A DNA stretch of 64,000 nucleotides, taken from NCBI GenBank assembly GCA_964472525.1, contig CAYYLL010000002.1, positions 124,001 through 188,000 on the forward strand. Direction: 5' to 3'. This document shows positions 8,844-17,933 of the stretch, one piece after another. The position numbers and the translations under genes are program-made. Source of the DNA: SZUA-37 sp964472525. GTDB lineage: Bacteria > Pseudomonadota > Gammaproteobacteria > UBA6429 > Thiohalophilaceae. Position 1 is the first letter of the stretch, and each line of letters begins with the position of its first letter. The notes under the pieces were generated by a model. That model worked only from the letters and a program-made list of their open reading frames with translations, made no database searches and was not told the DNA's origin.

Positions 8844-9917
8844 ATGACAAAAAAAATAGCAGTACTCCCCGGTGATGGTATTGGACAAGAGATCGTTGCC
8901 GAAGCCGTTAAAGTGATTGGGCATTTAAAAGATGCCTATGGCTTAGATGTGGAACTCGAACAAGGTTTAGTGGGAGGCTCCGCTTACGACAAAACAGGCT
9001 CACCCTTACCCGAAGAAACGCTTCAATTAGCGAGAGAATCCGATTCTATTTTACTTGGTGCCGTCGGTGGCTATAAATGGGAAACACTTGATATTGCGGT
9101 GCGACCTGAAAAAGGTTTATTAGGTTTACGTGCCGAACTTGAATTATTTGCTAACTTGCGCCCGGCAATTTTATACCCACAGCTTGCCGATGCGTCCACA
9201 TTAAAACCAGAAGTGGTTTCTGGTCTGGATATTATGATTGTGCGTGAGTTAACCGGTGGTATTTATTTTGGACAGCCACGCGGAGTACGTACACTGGATA
9301 ATGGCGAACGCGAAGGTTATAACACATTGGTTTATCGTGAATCTGAAATCAGTCGAATTGCGAAAGTAGCTTTTGATATTGCATCTAAACGTAACAATCG
9401 TGTCTGTTCAGTGGATAAAGCCAATGTGCTGGAATGTACCGAGCTTTGGCGCGAAGTGGTTATCAAAGAAGCGCAGGCTTTTAGTCAGATTGAATTGAGT
9501 CATATGTATGTAGATAACGCGGCAATGCAACTGGTGCGTGAACCTAAACAATTTGACGTGATGGTCACGACCAATATGTTTGGCGATATACTATCCGATT
9601 GTGCTGCTATGCTAACCGGTTCTATCGGTATGCTGCCATCAGCATCACTGGATATTAACAGCAAAGGCATGTATGAACCCATTCATGGTTCAGCGCCGGA
9701 TATTGCAGGGCAAAATATTGCCAATCCACTCGCTACTATTTTATCGGTTGCTATGATGTTGCGCTATTCATTGAATGATGCTGAAAATGCAAACCGTATT
9801 GAAACAGCAGTAAATAAAGTATTAGATAATGGATTGCGTACACAAGATATTTATAGTGACGGCATGAAAAGAGTCAGTACGTCCGAAATGGGCGATGCAG
9901 TATTAGCTGAATTATAA
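8844..9917 (+). CDS. leuB: 3-isopropylmalate dehydrogenase
   Basis: A 357-residue NAD-dependent enzyme that oxidatively decarboxylates 3-isopropylmalate, the third step specific to leucine synthesis. It shows the N-terminal LPGDGIG motif, the substrate-binding arginines around LRAELELFANLRPA, the VRELTGGIYFGQPRG loop and the C-terminal EPIHGSAPDIAGQ motif. The frame can start at GTG 8841, but ATG 8844 with the upstream GGAATAA is preferred. It ends the leuCDB operon; asd follows after a 129-bp gap. Confidence 0.97.
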   Translation: MTKKIAVLPGDGIGQEIVAEAVKVIGHLKDAYGLDVELEQGLVGGSAYDKTGSPLPEETLQLARESDSILLGAVGGYKWETLDIAVRPEKGLLGLRAELELFANLRPAILYPQLADASTLKPEVVSGLDIMIVRELTGGIYFGQPRGVRTLDNGEREGYNTLVYRESEISRIAKVAFDIASKRNNRVCSVDKANVLECTELWREVVIKEAQAFSQIELSHMYVDNAAMQLVREPKQFDVMVTTNMFGDILSDCAAMLTGSIGMLPSASLDINSKGMYEPIHGSAPDIAGQNIANPLATILSVAMMLRYSLNDAENANRIETAVNKVLDNGLRTQDIYSDGMKRVSTSEMGDAVLAEL

Positions 9918-10046
9918 TTTATTTTTCACCATAATGAACACAATATTTTTTGTGTGTACTCAAAGCATTACGTGGGATAGGTTTTTCTTGATATTCACCG
10001 TGGTTAAGTTTTCTAAAATTAAATTTAAGAGTTAGAGGAATAAAAA

Positions 10047-11159
10047 ATGAAGCGTGTAGGTTTTGTCGGTTGGCGCGGTATGGTGGGATCTGTTCTTATG
10101 CAACGGATGCGAGATGAAAATAACTTTACAAATATCGAACCGATCTTTTTTACAACATCACAAACGGGTCAGGCTGGCCCAAATGTGGGTAAAGAGGTTG
10201 CTAGCTTAAAAGATGCTAAAGATATAAATGAACTTAGTGCAATGGATATTATTATCACTTGTCAGGGCGGTGATTATACTAAAGAAGTTTATCCTGCATT
10301 ACGACAATCAGGTTGGAACGGTTACTGGATTGATGCAGCATCGTCTTTGCGTATGGTAGATGAAAGTATTATTGTGCTTGACCCTGTTAACAAAGCAGTC
10401 ATCACTAACGGTATCCAATCAGGTATTAAGACCTTTGTCGGTGGTAATTGCACAGTAAGTTTAATGTTAATGGCCGTGGGTGGTTTATTTGAAAAAGATT
10501 TGGTTGAATGGATCACGCCAATGACATATCAAGCAGCTTCCGGTGCAGGTGCGCGCAATATGCGTGAGTTAATTCGCCAGATGGGTGCCATTAACGACAA
10601 TGTAAAAGCACTCAATGACGATCCTGCATCAGCCATTTTAGATATTGATAAAAATGTGACCGACTTTATACGCAGCGATACCTACCCAACGGAACAATGG
10701 CCTGCGCCCCTGGCGGCAAGTTTAATTCCGTGGATTGATGTACCGTTAGAAAGCGGCCAAACTAAAGAAGAATGGAAAGCGCAAGTCGAAACCAATAAAA
10801 TATTAGGTCGTTCCACTAACCCTGTGCCGATTGATGGTTTATGTGTGCGAATTGGTGCGATGCGTTGTCATTCACAAGCCTTAACCATCAAGATGAAACA
10901 GAATGTGCCACTTGATGAAATTAGCGATATGCTTGCACAGCATAATGATTGGGTTAAAGTTGTGGACAATGAACCGGCGATTACTATTAAAGAGCTTACC
11001 CCCGCTGCGGTCACGGGTACATTAACGGTGCCTGTGGGGCGGATGCGTAAGCTCTCGATGGGAAATGATTATTTATCTGCTTTTACCGTGGGTGACCAAT
11101 TATTATGGGGGGCGGCTGAACCTTTGCGTCGTATGCTTCGGATTTTACTGGAAAGCTAA
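10047..11159 (+). CDS. asd: Aspartate-semialdehyde dehydrogenase
   Basis: A 370-residue enzyme of the long Gram-negative Asd type. It reduces aspartyl phosphate to aspartate semialdehyde for lysine/diaminopimelate, threonine and methionine synthesis. The nucleotide-binding GWRGMVGSVLMQRM motif is at the N terminus. The active-site cysteine is Cys135 in GGNCTVSL, the same number as the Escherichia coli enzyme. AGAGG precedes the ATG. leuB-asd adjacency is common in gammaproteobacteria. The 129-bp upstream gap may hold its own promoter, but I see no strong consensus. Confidence 0.97.
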   Translation: MKRVGFVGWRGMVGSVLMQRMRDENNFTNIEPIFFTTSQTGQAGPNVGKEVASLKDAKDINELSAMDIIITCQGGDYTKEVYPALRQSGWNGYWIDAASSLRMVDESIIVLDPVNKAVITNGIQSGIKTFVGGNCTVSLMLMAVGGLFEKDLVEWITPMTYQAASGAGARNMRELIRQMGAINDNVKALNDDPASAILDIDKNVTDFIRSDTYPTEQWPAPLAASLIPWIDVPLESGQTKEEWKAQVETNKILGRSTNPVPIDGLCVRIGAMRCHSQALTIKMKQNVPLDEISDMLAQHNDWVKVVDNEPAITIKELTPAAVTGTLTVPVGRMRKLSMGNDYLSAFTVGDQLLWGAAEPLRRMLRILLES

Positions 11160-11332
11160 ATTGCTATTAAACTCAGGCTAAAATCACATTGGTTGATTAT
11201 GTTTCTACTATCGTTAATAGAAATGAGCGCCAACATTCAATCGGTGTGCTTTAAACCTGACTGAAAACGACAAAATTCTGACGCTCTAAAATTTATAAAT
11301 TGTAAGCTATTGATTTATCAGGCGTTGATATT

Positions 11333-11349
11333 CAGGCACAGTTTTTGCT
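11333..11349 (+). promoter_or_regulatory. sigma54 (RpoN) promoter of flrBC
   Basis: The element reads GGCAC-N5-TTGC, with GG at 11335-11336 and GC at 11347-11348, the required 10-base spacing of -24/-12 promoters. It lies about 40 bp before the flrB start. In Vibrio and Pseudomonas the flrBC/fleSR operon is sigma54 dependent and activated by FlrA/FleQ, so site and context agree. Confidence 0.75.
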
Positions 11350-11388
11350 CTAACAATTCTACATTATTACGAGTTGTTGGAGCCCATC

Positions 11389-12579
11389 GTGAAGGCAGAG
11401 TCTTTACAAATTAATAATCCCCATGAACTGCAAGATGCGTTTAAGGCATTTAACGATTTATCGAGCCAGTTATCTTCATCCTACTTTGCTTTAGAAGAAC
11501 AGGTGGCATTATTAACCGAAGAACTGGTTACCACGAAGTCTGAACGTATTAAAGAACTTCAGGAAAAAGAACAACTCGCAAAGCGTCTGGAATCTATTTT
11601 ACACGCCTTACCGGCCGGTGTCGTTGTACTGGATGGTGAAGGTGTTATACAAAACTATAATGCGATTGCTTTAGAACTATTAGGTGAACCACTAGAACAA
11701 CAATCATGGAATAACGTATCAGCACGTGTTTTTGATATTAAGAACAACAAACATGAGATAGCGTTAAAAAATGGTCGTTGGGTCACGTTGTCAACTTGTC
11801 CATTAGGGGAACAGCCTGGACAAATCATCTTATTGAATGATGTTACTGAGCAAAAAATACTGCAAAATAACCTAAACCAGCAACAACGCCTTGTTACGAT
11901 GGGGCAAACGGCTGCATCACTCGCCCACCAGATCCGAACTCCATTATCTTCAGCGATTCTCTATTCGTCAAATTTGAAACGTCAAAACCTGAGCAATGAT
12001 GATCGTACCATTCTTAGTGAAAAGCTAATGGCTCGATTACGTCATTTAGAACATTTAGTGAATGATATGCTGATGTATGCGCGAGGTTCTAACTTATCCA
12101 ATACGGTATTTTCTCTGGCAGACCTAGTTGCTGAGTTAATGCAAACCATCGAAACACATATCGAGGCATCATATACCCATTTTGAATGGAAAAACAGTAT
12201 TGAGGGTGATGTGTTCCTGAAAGGGAATCGGCAGATGTTAATCAGTTCACTTATTAATTTATTTGTTAATGCCATTCAAGCCATGGGTGAAAATGGGAAA
12301 TTACGTCTTAAAACATATTTAAATGGAAATAATTTAATAATAGAAATTCAGGATAATGGGACAGGTATTAAAGAGGAGAATATTGCCAATGTATTCGAAC
12401 CTTTTTTTACAACAAGATCCGATGGCACAGGATTAGGTTTGGCGGTTGTTCGTGCGGTTATTCATGCACACAGCGGTGAAATATCGGTGGCACAAGTTGA
12501 GCCACAGGGAACCGTGTTTAATATTCAAATACCCATTTTTGATGAAGATACAGAAATTAGAATACAGCAGAGTGCATAA
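11389..12579 (+). CDS. flrB: Flagellar sensor histidine kinase FlrB/FleS
   Basis: A PAS-containing soluble histidine kinase of about 396 residues. A coiled coil is followed by a PAS domain (LHALPAGVVVLDGEG), the H box (SLAHQIRTPLSS), an N box (NLFVNAIQAMG), a G1 box (DNGTGI) and a G2 box (GTGLGLAVV). No membrane segment is seen, as in FlrB. The start is probably GTG 11389, with GGAG six bases upstream; an in-frame TTG at 11374 is less well placed. FlrB phosphorylates FlrC, encoded next, which activates middle/late sigma54 flagellar genes. Confidence 0.9.
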   Translation: MKAESLQINNPHELQDAFKAFNDLSSQLSSSYFALEEQVALLTEELVTTKSERIKELQEKEQLAKRLESILHALPAGVVVLDGEGVIQNYNAIALELLGEPLEQQSWNNVSARVFDIKNNKHEIALKNGRWVTLSTCPLGEQPGQIILLNDVTEQKILQNNLNQQQRLVTMGQTAASLAHQIRTPLSSAILYSSNLKRQNLSNDDRTILSEKLMARLRHLEHLVNDMLMYARGSNLSNTVFSLADLVAELMQTIETHIEASYTHFEWKNSIEGDVFLKGNRQMLISSLINLFVNAIQAMGENGKLRLKTYLNGNNLIIEIQDNGTGIKEENIANVFEPFFTTRSDGTGLGLAVVRAVIHAHSGEISVAQVEPQGTVFNIQIPIFDEDTEIRIQQSA

Positions 12580-12608
12580 AATGAATTTTAGATTTAAAGG
12601 TCAATATA

Positions 12609-14069
12609 ATGAATAGAGCAACTGTACTAGTGGTAGAAGATGATATTTCTTTAAATGAAGCATTGAGCGACACATTAGAATGTGCCGGTTACAATGTAAG
12701 TTCGGTTAATGACGGACGAGAAGCTTTGCATTATCTGGATAAGCAAGACGTTGATTTGGTTATAAGTGACATTCATATGCCTAATATGGAAGGCACTAAT
12801 TTATTAACAAAAATAAAAAATACTAAACCGGAACTCCCGGTTATGTTAATGACCGCTTATGGCTCTATTGAGCAAGCCGTTGCAAGTATTAGAAATGGTG
12901 CGGTAGATTATCTGGTTAAACCCTTTGAAGCTGAAGTATTAGTGAATATGGTTGAACGTTATGTTGGATATGCGGACATCAGTGAAGATGACATTATTGC
13001 TGTCGATGAAAATAGCAAAAGTGTATTTGAAATAGCAAAACGGGTTGCCCCGAATGATGCAACGGTCATGATTACTGGTGACAGTGGTACGGGTAAAGAA
13101 GTGGTTGCGCAGTATATTCATAAACAATCTAACCGGTCAGCAAATCCATTTATTGCGATTAACTGCGCAGCAATCCCTGAAAATATGTTAGAGGCAACGT
13201 TATTTGGCTACGAAAAAGGAGCCTATACGGGTGCTTATAAATCCAGTCCGGGTAAATTTGAACAAGCACAGGGTGGTACATTACTTCTTGATGAAATATC
13301 AGAGATGGATTTAGGTTTGCAAGCAAAATTATTACGAGTACTACAGGAACGTGAGGTTGAACGTTTAGGGGGTAATAAAATTATTGATTTAGATGTAAGA
13401 GTACTCGCAACATCAAACCGCAATATGTTGGATGAAGTTAAAAGAGGTCGTTTCCGTGAAGACTTATATTACAGACTGAATGTTTTCCCTTTACATATTC
13501 ATTCGTTGAATAACCGATGCAAAGATATTATTCCCCTAGCTGAACATATAATTACAAAGAATGCACGATCAATGGGAAATGCGATCCCCAAGCTAACATT
13601 AAAGGCATGTGAAAAATTGGAAGCCTATCCATGGCCGGGTAATGTTAGAGAATTAGATAATGTAATACAACGTGCAATGATCTTGCATAAAAATGAAAAA
13701 ATAACAAAGGAAGATATTTATTTCCCCGTGGATATTGAACCGCATTCTTTTACTGATATGAGTTTCAATAGTCAACTAAATTCAGTTGCAGATATAAATA
13801 AGGTATCTGTTGCAGAAAATGAAACAATAACAGAAAACAGTGATTTCAATGGAAATGCTTGTGAATTTAATAAGCATAAGAGTGAACAAATTTCTGATTC
13901 GTTAAATGGTGGTTTACGCCATCATGAATGGGATTTAATTCTTCAAGCAATTAAAGAAACAAAAGGATGTCGTAAGGACACAGCGGATAAACTGGGAATC
14001 AGTCAGCGTACATTACGTTATAAATTAGCAAGAATGCGCAAAGAAGGTGTTGAGGTTCCTAGTGCCTAA
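12609..14069 (+). CDS. flrC: sigma54-dependent flagellar response regulator FlrC/FleR
   Basis: A 486-residue NtrC-family activator. The receiver domain has VVEDD at the N terminus and the phosphoacceptor aspartate in VISDIHMP. The AAA+ domain has Walker A GDSGTGKE and the sigma54-contact loop as GAYTGA, a conservative variant of GAFTGA. An acidic, asparagine-rich linker leads to a Fis-type HTH at the C terminus (ISQRTLRYKL). It is paired with FlrB 29 bases upstream. Targets probably include the sigma54 promoters before fliJ, fliK and fliA here. Confidence 0.93.
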   Translation: MNRATVLVVEDDISLNEALSDTLECAGYNVSSVNDGREALHYLDKQDVDLVISDIHMPNMEGTNLLTKIKNTKPELPVMLMTAYGSIEQAVASIRNGAVDYLVKPFEAEVLVNMVERYVGYADISEDDIIAVDENSKSVFEIAKRVAPNDATVMITGDSGTGKEVVAQYIHKQSNRSANPFIAINCAAIPENMLEATLFGYEKGAYTGAYKSSPGKFEQAQGGTLLLDEISEMDLGLQAKLLRVLQEREVERLGGNKIIDLDVRVLATSNRNMLDEVKRGRFREDLYYRLNVFPLHIHSLNNRCKDIIPLAEHIITKNARSMGNAIPKLTLKACEKLEAYPWPGNVRELDNVIQRAMILHKNEKITKEDIYFPVDIEPHSFTDMSFNSQLNSVADINKVSVAENETITENSDFNGNACEFNKHKSEQISDSLNGGLRHHEWDLILQAIKETKGCRKDTADKLGISQRTLRYKLARMRKEGVEVPSA

Positions 14070-14138
14070 TACTTTGTTCGAACAGCATTTTATTCGATCT
14101 GCACAGTGATATTATGATAACCGATATTAAAGAGAAAA

Positions 14139-14501
14139 ATGATGAGTAATAATACAATTGGTGTCAATGATTTATTAGCCCAAATGCGGGCAATGTCTGA
14201 ACAGACTAAAGGGTTACAGAATACTTTTTCAACGCCCGCTTTTAGTTCTGTTTCAACCGAGAATAAAACGGAAACAGAGAATGCCTTCTCGACATTGTTG
14301 AAAAGCTCAATTAATAAAGTGAATGAGACGCAAATGCAAACCAATAAATTAGCCGAAGCTTTTCAAAAAGGTGACCCGAAAGTTCAAGTTGCTGAGGTTA
14401 TGATAGCGATGCAGAAATCCAACGTTTCATTTCAGGCAATGGTGCAAGTAAGGAATAAGATAGTTCAGGCTTATCAAGAAATTATGAATATGCCAGTCTA
14501 A
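14139..14501 (+). CDS. fliE: Flagellar hook-basal body protein FliE
   Basis: A 120-residue protein with the FliE C-terminal signature: the VAEVMIAMQKSNVSFQAMVQVRNKIVQAYQEIMNM region with its conserved Q-A-N/K-S pattern. FliE links the MS ring to the proximal rod. Two adjacent ATG codons (14139 and 14142) are both possible after GAG; the second is spaced slightly better. It opens the fliEFGHI run, about 70 bases after flrC. I saw no convincing sigma54 element directly upstream, so it may be read through from flrBC. Confidence 0.93.
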   Translation: MMSNNTIGVNDLLAQMRAMSEQTKGLQNTFSTPAFSSVSTENKTETENAFSTLLKSSINKVNETQMQTNKLAEAFQKGDPKVQVAEVMIAMQKSNVSFQAMVQVRNKIVQAYQEIMNMPV

Positions 14502-14532
14502 TCGTAGTTTCTTTAATATATAGAGAGATAAT

Positions 14533-16170
14533 ATGGATTTAACAAAAACAGATACTGCTAACAGTTCTTTTGTCGGGATGTCAGAATTGCCTGTTGTACG
14601 GCAAGTTGGGTTGTTAGTTGGGCTTGCTGCCAGTATTGCTATTGGCATTGCCATTGTATTTTGGTCGCAAGCACCGGATTATAGTATTTTGTTTTCGAAT
14701 ATATCGGCAAAGGATAGTAATGAGGTTGTCAATATCCTTCAGCGTATTGGAGTGAAATATAAACTTGATTTATCCAGTGGTTCAATATTAGTTGATAATG
14801 AACATGTACAGCAAGCACGTATAGAACTTGCTGCTGAAGGCTACCCAAAATCATCAGGTGTTGGGTTTGAATTATTGCAAAAGGATGAAAGTATTGGCAC
14901 AAGTACATTCTTACAAAATGCAAGATACCACCGAGCTAAAGAAGAAGAACTTGCACGTACAATCAATACCATTGCAGCTATTAAAAATAGTCGAGTTCAT
15001 TTAGCTTTACCAAAAGACACCGTTTTTATTAGAGACCAGAAAAAAGCACGTGCATCCGTTATGTTGGAATTAGCCCCCGGGTATACATTGCCCAAACGAC
15101 AAATTATGGCTATTACACATTTGGTTGCTTCAAGTATTTCTGATTTATCGGTTGATGATGTAACGGTTGTTGATTCAAATGGTAATCTGCTAACAAATAA
15201 TGGTGAATTAGATGACCTGAATATTAGCGAAACACAATTTGCATACACTCATAAACTGGAGCAACATTATATACAACGCATTGAAGATATATTGGGGGCG
15301 ATTGTTGGCAAGAACAAGGTACGTGCGCAAGTGGTTGCTGATGTGGATTTTACTCGCTCAGAAAGTACATCAGAATCTTTTATGCCTGATCCAAAAGCAG
15401 TACGTAGTGAACAACGTTTTGAAGAACAGTCCGTTGGCAGTAATATTAACGGGGGCATTCCTGGCGCATTATCTAACGAGCCACCTGCTGCGGGGACAGC
15501 ACCAGAACAGACTGGGCAAACAGGACCGAATGGAAAACAGAAGAATTCACAATCAAAAAAACAACCTCCGAGTAAGAGTGAACGCCGTTCTACATTAAAT
15601 TATGAACTTGATCGTACGATTAACCATACTAAAAAATCACCAACACTGTTACGTCGGATTTCAGTTGCCGTTGTGATTGATGATAAAGTAACGGTCGATA
15701 AAAAAGGTAAAGTGATACGAACAAAATATACCAAAGATGAGATATCTAAAATGACACAACTTGTACGTGAAGCGGTTGGTTTTAACAGCTTGCGTGGTGA
15801 TAGTATCAATGTGATTAATACCAGTTTTGTTGATAAGTCTGCATTGGAAATTTTACCTGAAGTTCCTCTGTGGAAAAAGAGCTGGTTCTGGAGTATTGTT
15901 AAACAGAGTCTTGCTGGTTTAGCTGTATTGTTCTTGATTTTCGGTGTATTAAAACCAACTATTCGAAGTTTAGCAAATTATCATCCTGTTTCTAAATCAG
16001 AAGAAAGTGAATTGGATGATGATCAGCTAACCTTAACAGGCCCTGAAGGAACCGCTTTGCTAGATGAACTTCCTGTTTATGAAAATGATTTGGTTGCAGC
16101 TAAAACATTGGCCTCGCAGGAACCGAAACGTGTTGCACAGGTCGTTAAAGACTGGATATCGAATGAATAG
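14533..16170 (+). CDS. fliF: Flagellar MS-ring protein FliF
   Basis: A 545-residue inner-membrane protein. A first membrane helix near residues 27-47 (LLVGLAASIAIGIAIVF) is followed by the YscJ-like ring-building motifs (SNISAKDSNEVVN and LLQKDESIGTSTF). A low-complexity Gly/Pro/Gln linker follows at about residues 305-345, then a second helix near residue 455 (SLAGLAVLFLIFGVL) and the acidic C-terminal tail that binds FliG. It forms the MS ring and export-gate housing. It is followed by fliG after 31 bases. Confidence 0.96.
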   Translation: MDLTKTDTANSSFVGMSELPVVRQVGLLVGLAASIAIGIAIVFWSQAPDYSILFSNISAKDSNEVVNILQRIGVKYKLDLSSGSILVDNEHVQQARIELAAEGYPKSSGVGFELLQKDESIGTSTFLQNARYHRAKEEELARTINTIAAIKNSRVHLALPKDTVFIRDQKKARASVMLELAPGYTLPKRQIMAITHLVASSISDLSVDDVTVVDSNGNLLTNNGELDDLNISETQFAYTHKLEQHYIQRIEDILGAIVGKNKVRAQVVADVDFTRSESTSESFMPDPKAVRSEQRFEEQSVGSNINGGIPGALSNEPPAAGTAPEQTGQTGPNGKQKNSQSKKQPPSKSERRSTLNYELDRTINHTKKSPTLLRRISVAVVIDDKVTVDKKGKVIRTKYTKDEISKMTQLVREAVGFNSLRGDSINVINTSFVDKSALEILPEVPLWKKSWFWSIVKQSLAGLAVLFLIFGVLKPTIRSLANYHPVSKSEESELDDDQLTLTGPEGTALLDELPVYENDLVAAKTLASQEPKRVAQVVKDWISNE

Positions 16171-16201
16171 TAATATTATTATTTATATAAGTTATAAATA
16201 A

Positions 16202-17212
16202 ATGGCAGAAGCAAAAAAAATAAATGGTGTTGAGCGTGCGGCAGTTTTTCTTCTTACCTTAGGAGAGGAGGATGCGGCTGAAGTATTAAAGCACATGTCA
16301 CCTAAAGAGGTGCAAAAAATTGGCGAAGCCATGGCGGCTGTCGAAGGTATCGATAGAAATACTGTTAGTGACGTACTTGCTAATTTTGTAGACAAGGTAG
16401 AAGCAAACACATCATTAGGGGTTGGTAACGAAGATTATCTGCGTAATGTTTTAGAGTCTGCACTTGGTAAAGATAATGCGGGCAGTATTCTAGATCGTAT
16501 ATTGTTAGGTCGAAAATCTAAAGGTATCGAAACCTTAAAATGGATGGAACCCCGTGCAATTGCTGATATTATCCGTTTGGAACACCCGCAAATTATCGCT
16601 ATTGTTTTATCTTATTTAGAACCCGATCAGGCAGCAGAAATTCTTTCTGCTATCCCAGAAAATATGCGAGTCGATGCACTGATGCGTATTGCTTTGTTAG
16701 ATGGGATCCAACCCAAGGCCATGAACGAATTGGATGAAGTTCTTGAACATCAATTCTCAGGTAATGCTGACAGCATTAAATCATCGGGAGTAGGTGGATT
16801 AAAAACAGCAGCGAATATCCTTAACTTTATGGATAGCTCGGTCGAAAGTGAAATTATGGAAGGTGTTCGTGAGAACGATGCTGAAATGGGCGATGGTATA
16901 CAAGAACTCATGTTTGTCTTTGATAATCTAATTGATGTCGATGACCGGGGTATACAGTCATTACTACGTGAAATTTCATCCGAGAATTTAATTGTTGCAC
17001 TTAAAGGTGCCGATGAAGATATTAAAGAGAAGATATTTAAAAATATGTCAAAACGCGCAGGTGAAATGTTACGTGATGATCTGGAATCTAAAGGGCCGGT
17101 ACGTTTAAGTGATGTGGAAGTTGCACAAAAAGAAATTCTTTCCATTGCACGACGTATGTCCGACGCCGGTGAAATATCATTAGGTGGCAGTGGTGGAGAA
17201 GAATTTGTCTAA
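16202..17212 (+). CDS. fliG: Flagellar motor switch protein FliG
   Basis: A 336-residue protein with the three FliG domains. The N terminus (NGVERAAVFLLTLGEEDAAEVLKHM) binds FliF. The middle domain carries the EHPQ motif (LEHPQIIAIVLSYL). The C-terminal torque domain has the alternating charged helix (DDRGIQSLLREI and the MLRDDLESKGPVRLSDVE region) that contacts the stator. Length and order are normal. Its last codons overlap the start of fliH. Confidence 0.97.
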   Translation: MAEAKKINGVERAAVFLLTLGEEDAAEVLKHMSPKEVQKIGEAMAAVEGIDRNTVSDVLANFVDKVEANTSLGVGNEDYLRNVLESALGKDNAGSILDRILLGRKSKGIETLKWMEPRAIADIIRLEHPQIIAIVLSYLEPDQAAEILSAIPENMRVDALMRIALLDGIQPKAMNELDEVLEHQFSGNADSIKSSGVGGLKTAANILNFMDSSVESEIMEGVRENDAEMGDGIQELMFVFDNLIDVDDRGIQSLLREISSENLIVALKGADEDIKEKIFKNMSKRAGEMLRDDLESKGPVRLSDVEVAQKEILSIARRMSDAGEISLGGSGGEEFV

Positions 17213-17933
17213 GCTAATATCAAGTCATTCTAAAGATAACTATGAGAAATGGGAGCTTCCTGATGTTTCAGTTAGTTCGTTGCAGTTACCAACGGCTCAA
17301 GAAATCGAACGTATTGAAACAGTTGCTTATGAAGAAGGATTAAAGTCAGGTTATGACGCAGGGGTTAAAAAAGGCTTAAAAGAATCTCAGCAGGAAATTA
17401 GTCAGCGTTGCACACATTTAGATAAAATTTTAAGTTTTTTACAACGTCCATTGGATGATTTGGATGAAAAAGTCACTGATCAATTATTTCAGTTAGCGAT
17501 GACAGTAACAGGACAATTAATTCGACGAGAACTACATACCGATCCGGGGCAAATTGTTGCTGTAGTACGTGAAGCAATGGCTTCTTTACCGATTGCCGAA
17601 CGAAAGGTGAATATTTATTTACACCCGGAAGATGCAAATATTGTTCGTGATACACTTTCATTACATCATGATAGTGAATCTCAGCCATGGCGGATTATTG
17701 AAGATCCACTTTTGTCTCGTGGCGGATGTCGATTACAAGCCGGTCAATCTTATATTGATGCTAGCATCGAAACACGTTTGAACCGAATTATTGCAACGTT
17801 GCTAGGTGGTGAAAGAAATTCAGACTTAAATGTATATGCAGACACATCACTGGATGATGAAGCTCAAATAGACGAGATAAGCGTAGAAGATAATAGTGAT
17901 TTAAATATCAATAAAGACTCTGGCGATGATTAG
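17205..17933 (+). CDS. fliH: Flagellar export apparatus protein FliH
   Basis: A FliH/YscL protein of about 242 residues that regulates the FliI ATPase. It has the N-terminal W-x-x-P motif (YEKWELPDV), a Gly-spaced helix (EEGLKSGYDAGVKKGLKE) carrying the GxxxG-like repeat typical of FliH, and a C-terminal V1/F1 peripheral-stalk-like domain. I prefer TTG at 17205 as the start: a GGAG lies six bases upstream and the protein then begins MSKLI, like known FliH proteins. A GTG at 17184 is possible. Either start overlaps fliG, which suggests translational coupling. The tail is very acidic. Confidence 0.9.
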   Translation: MSKLISSHSKDNYEKWELPDVSVSSLQLPTAQEIERIETVAYEEGLKSGYDAGVKKGLKESQQEISQRCTHLDKILSFLQRPLDDLDEKVTDQLFQLAMTVTGQLIRRELHTDPGQIVAVVREAMASLPIAERKVNIYLHPEDANIVRDTLSLHHDSESQPWRIIEDPLLSRGGCRLQAGQSYIDASIETRLNRIIATLLGGERNSDLNVYADTSLDDEAQIDEISVEDNSDLNINKDSGDD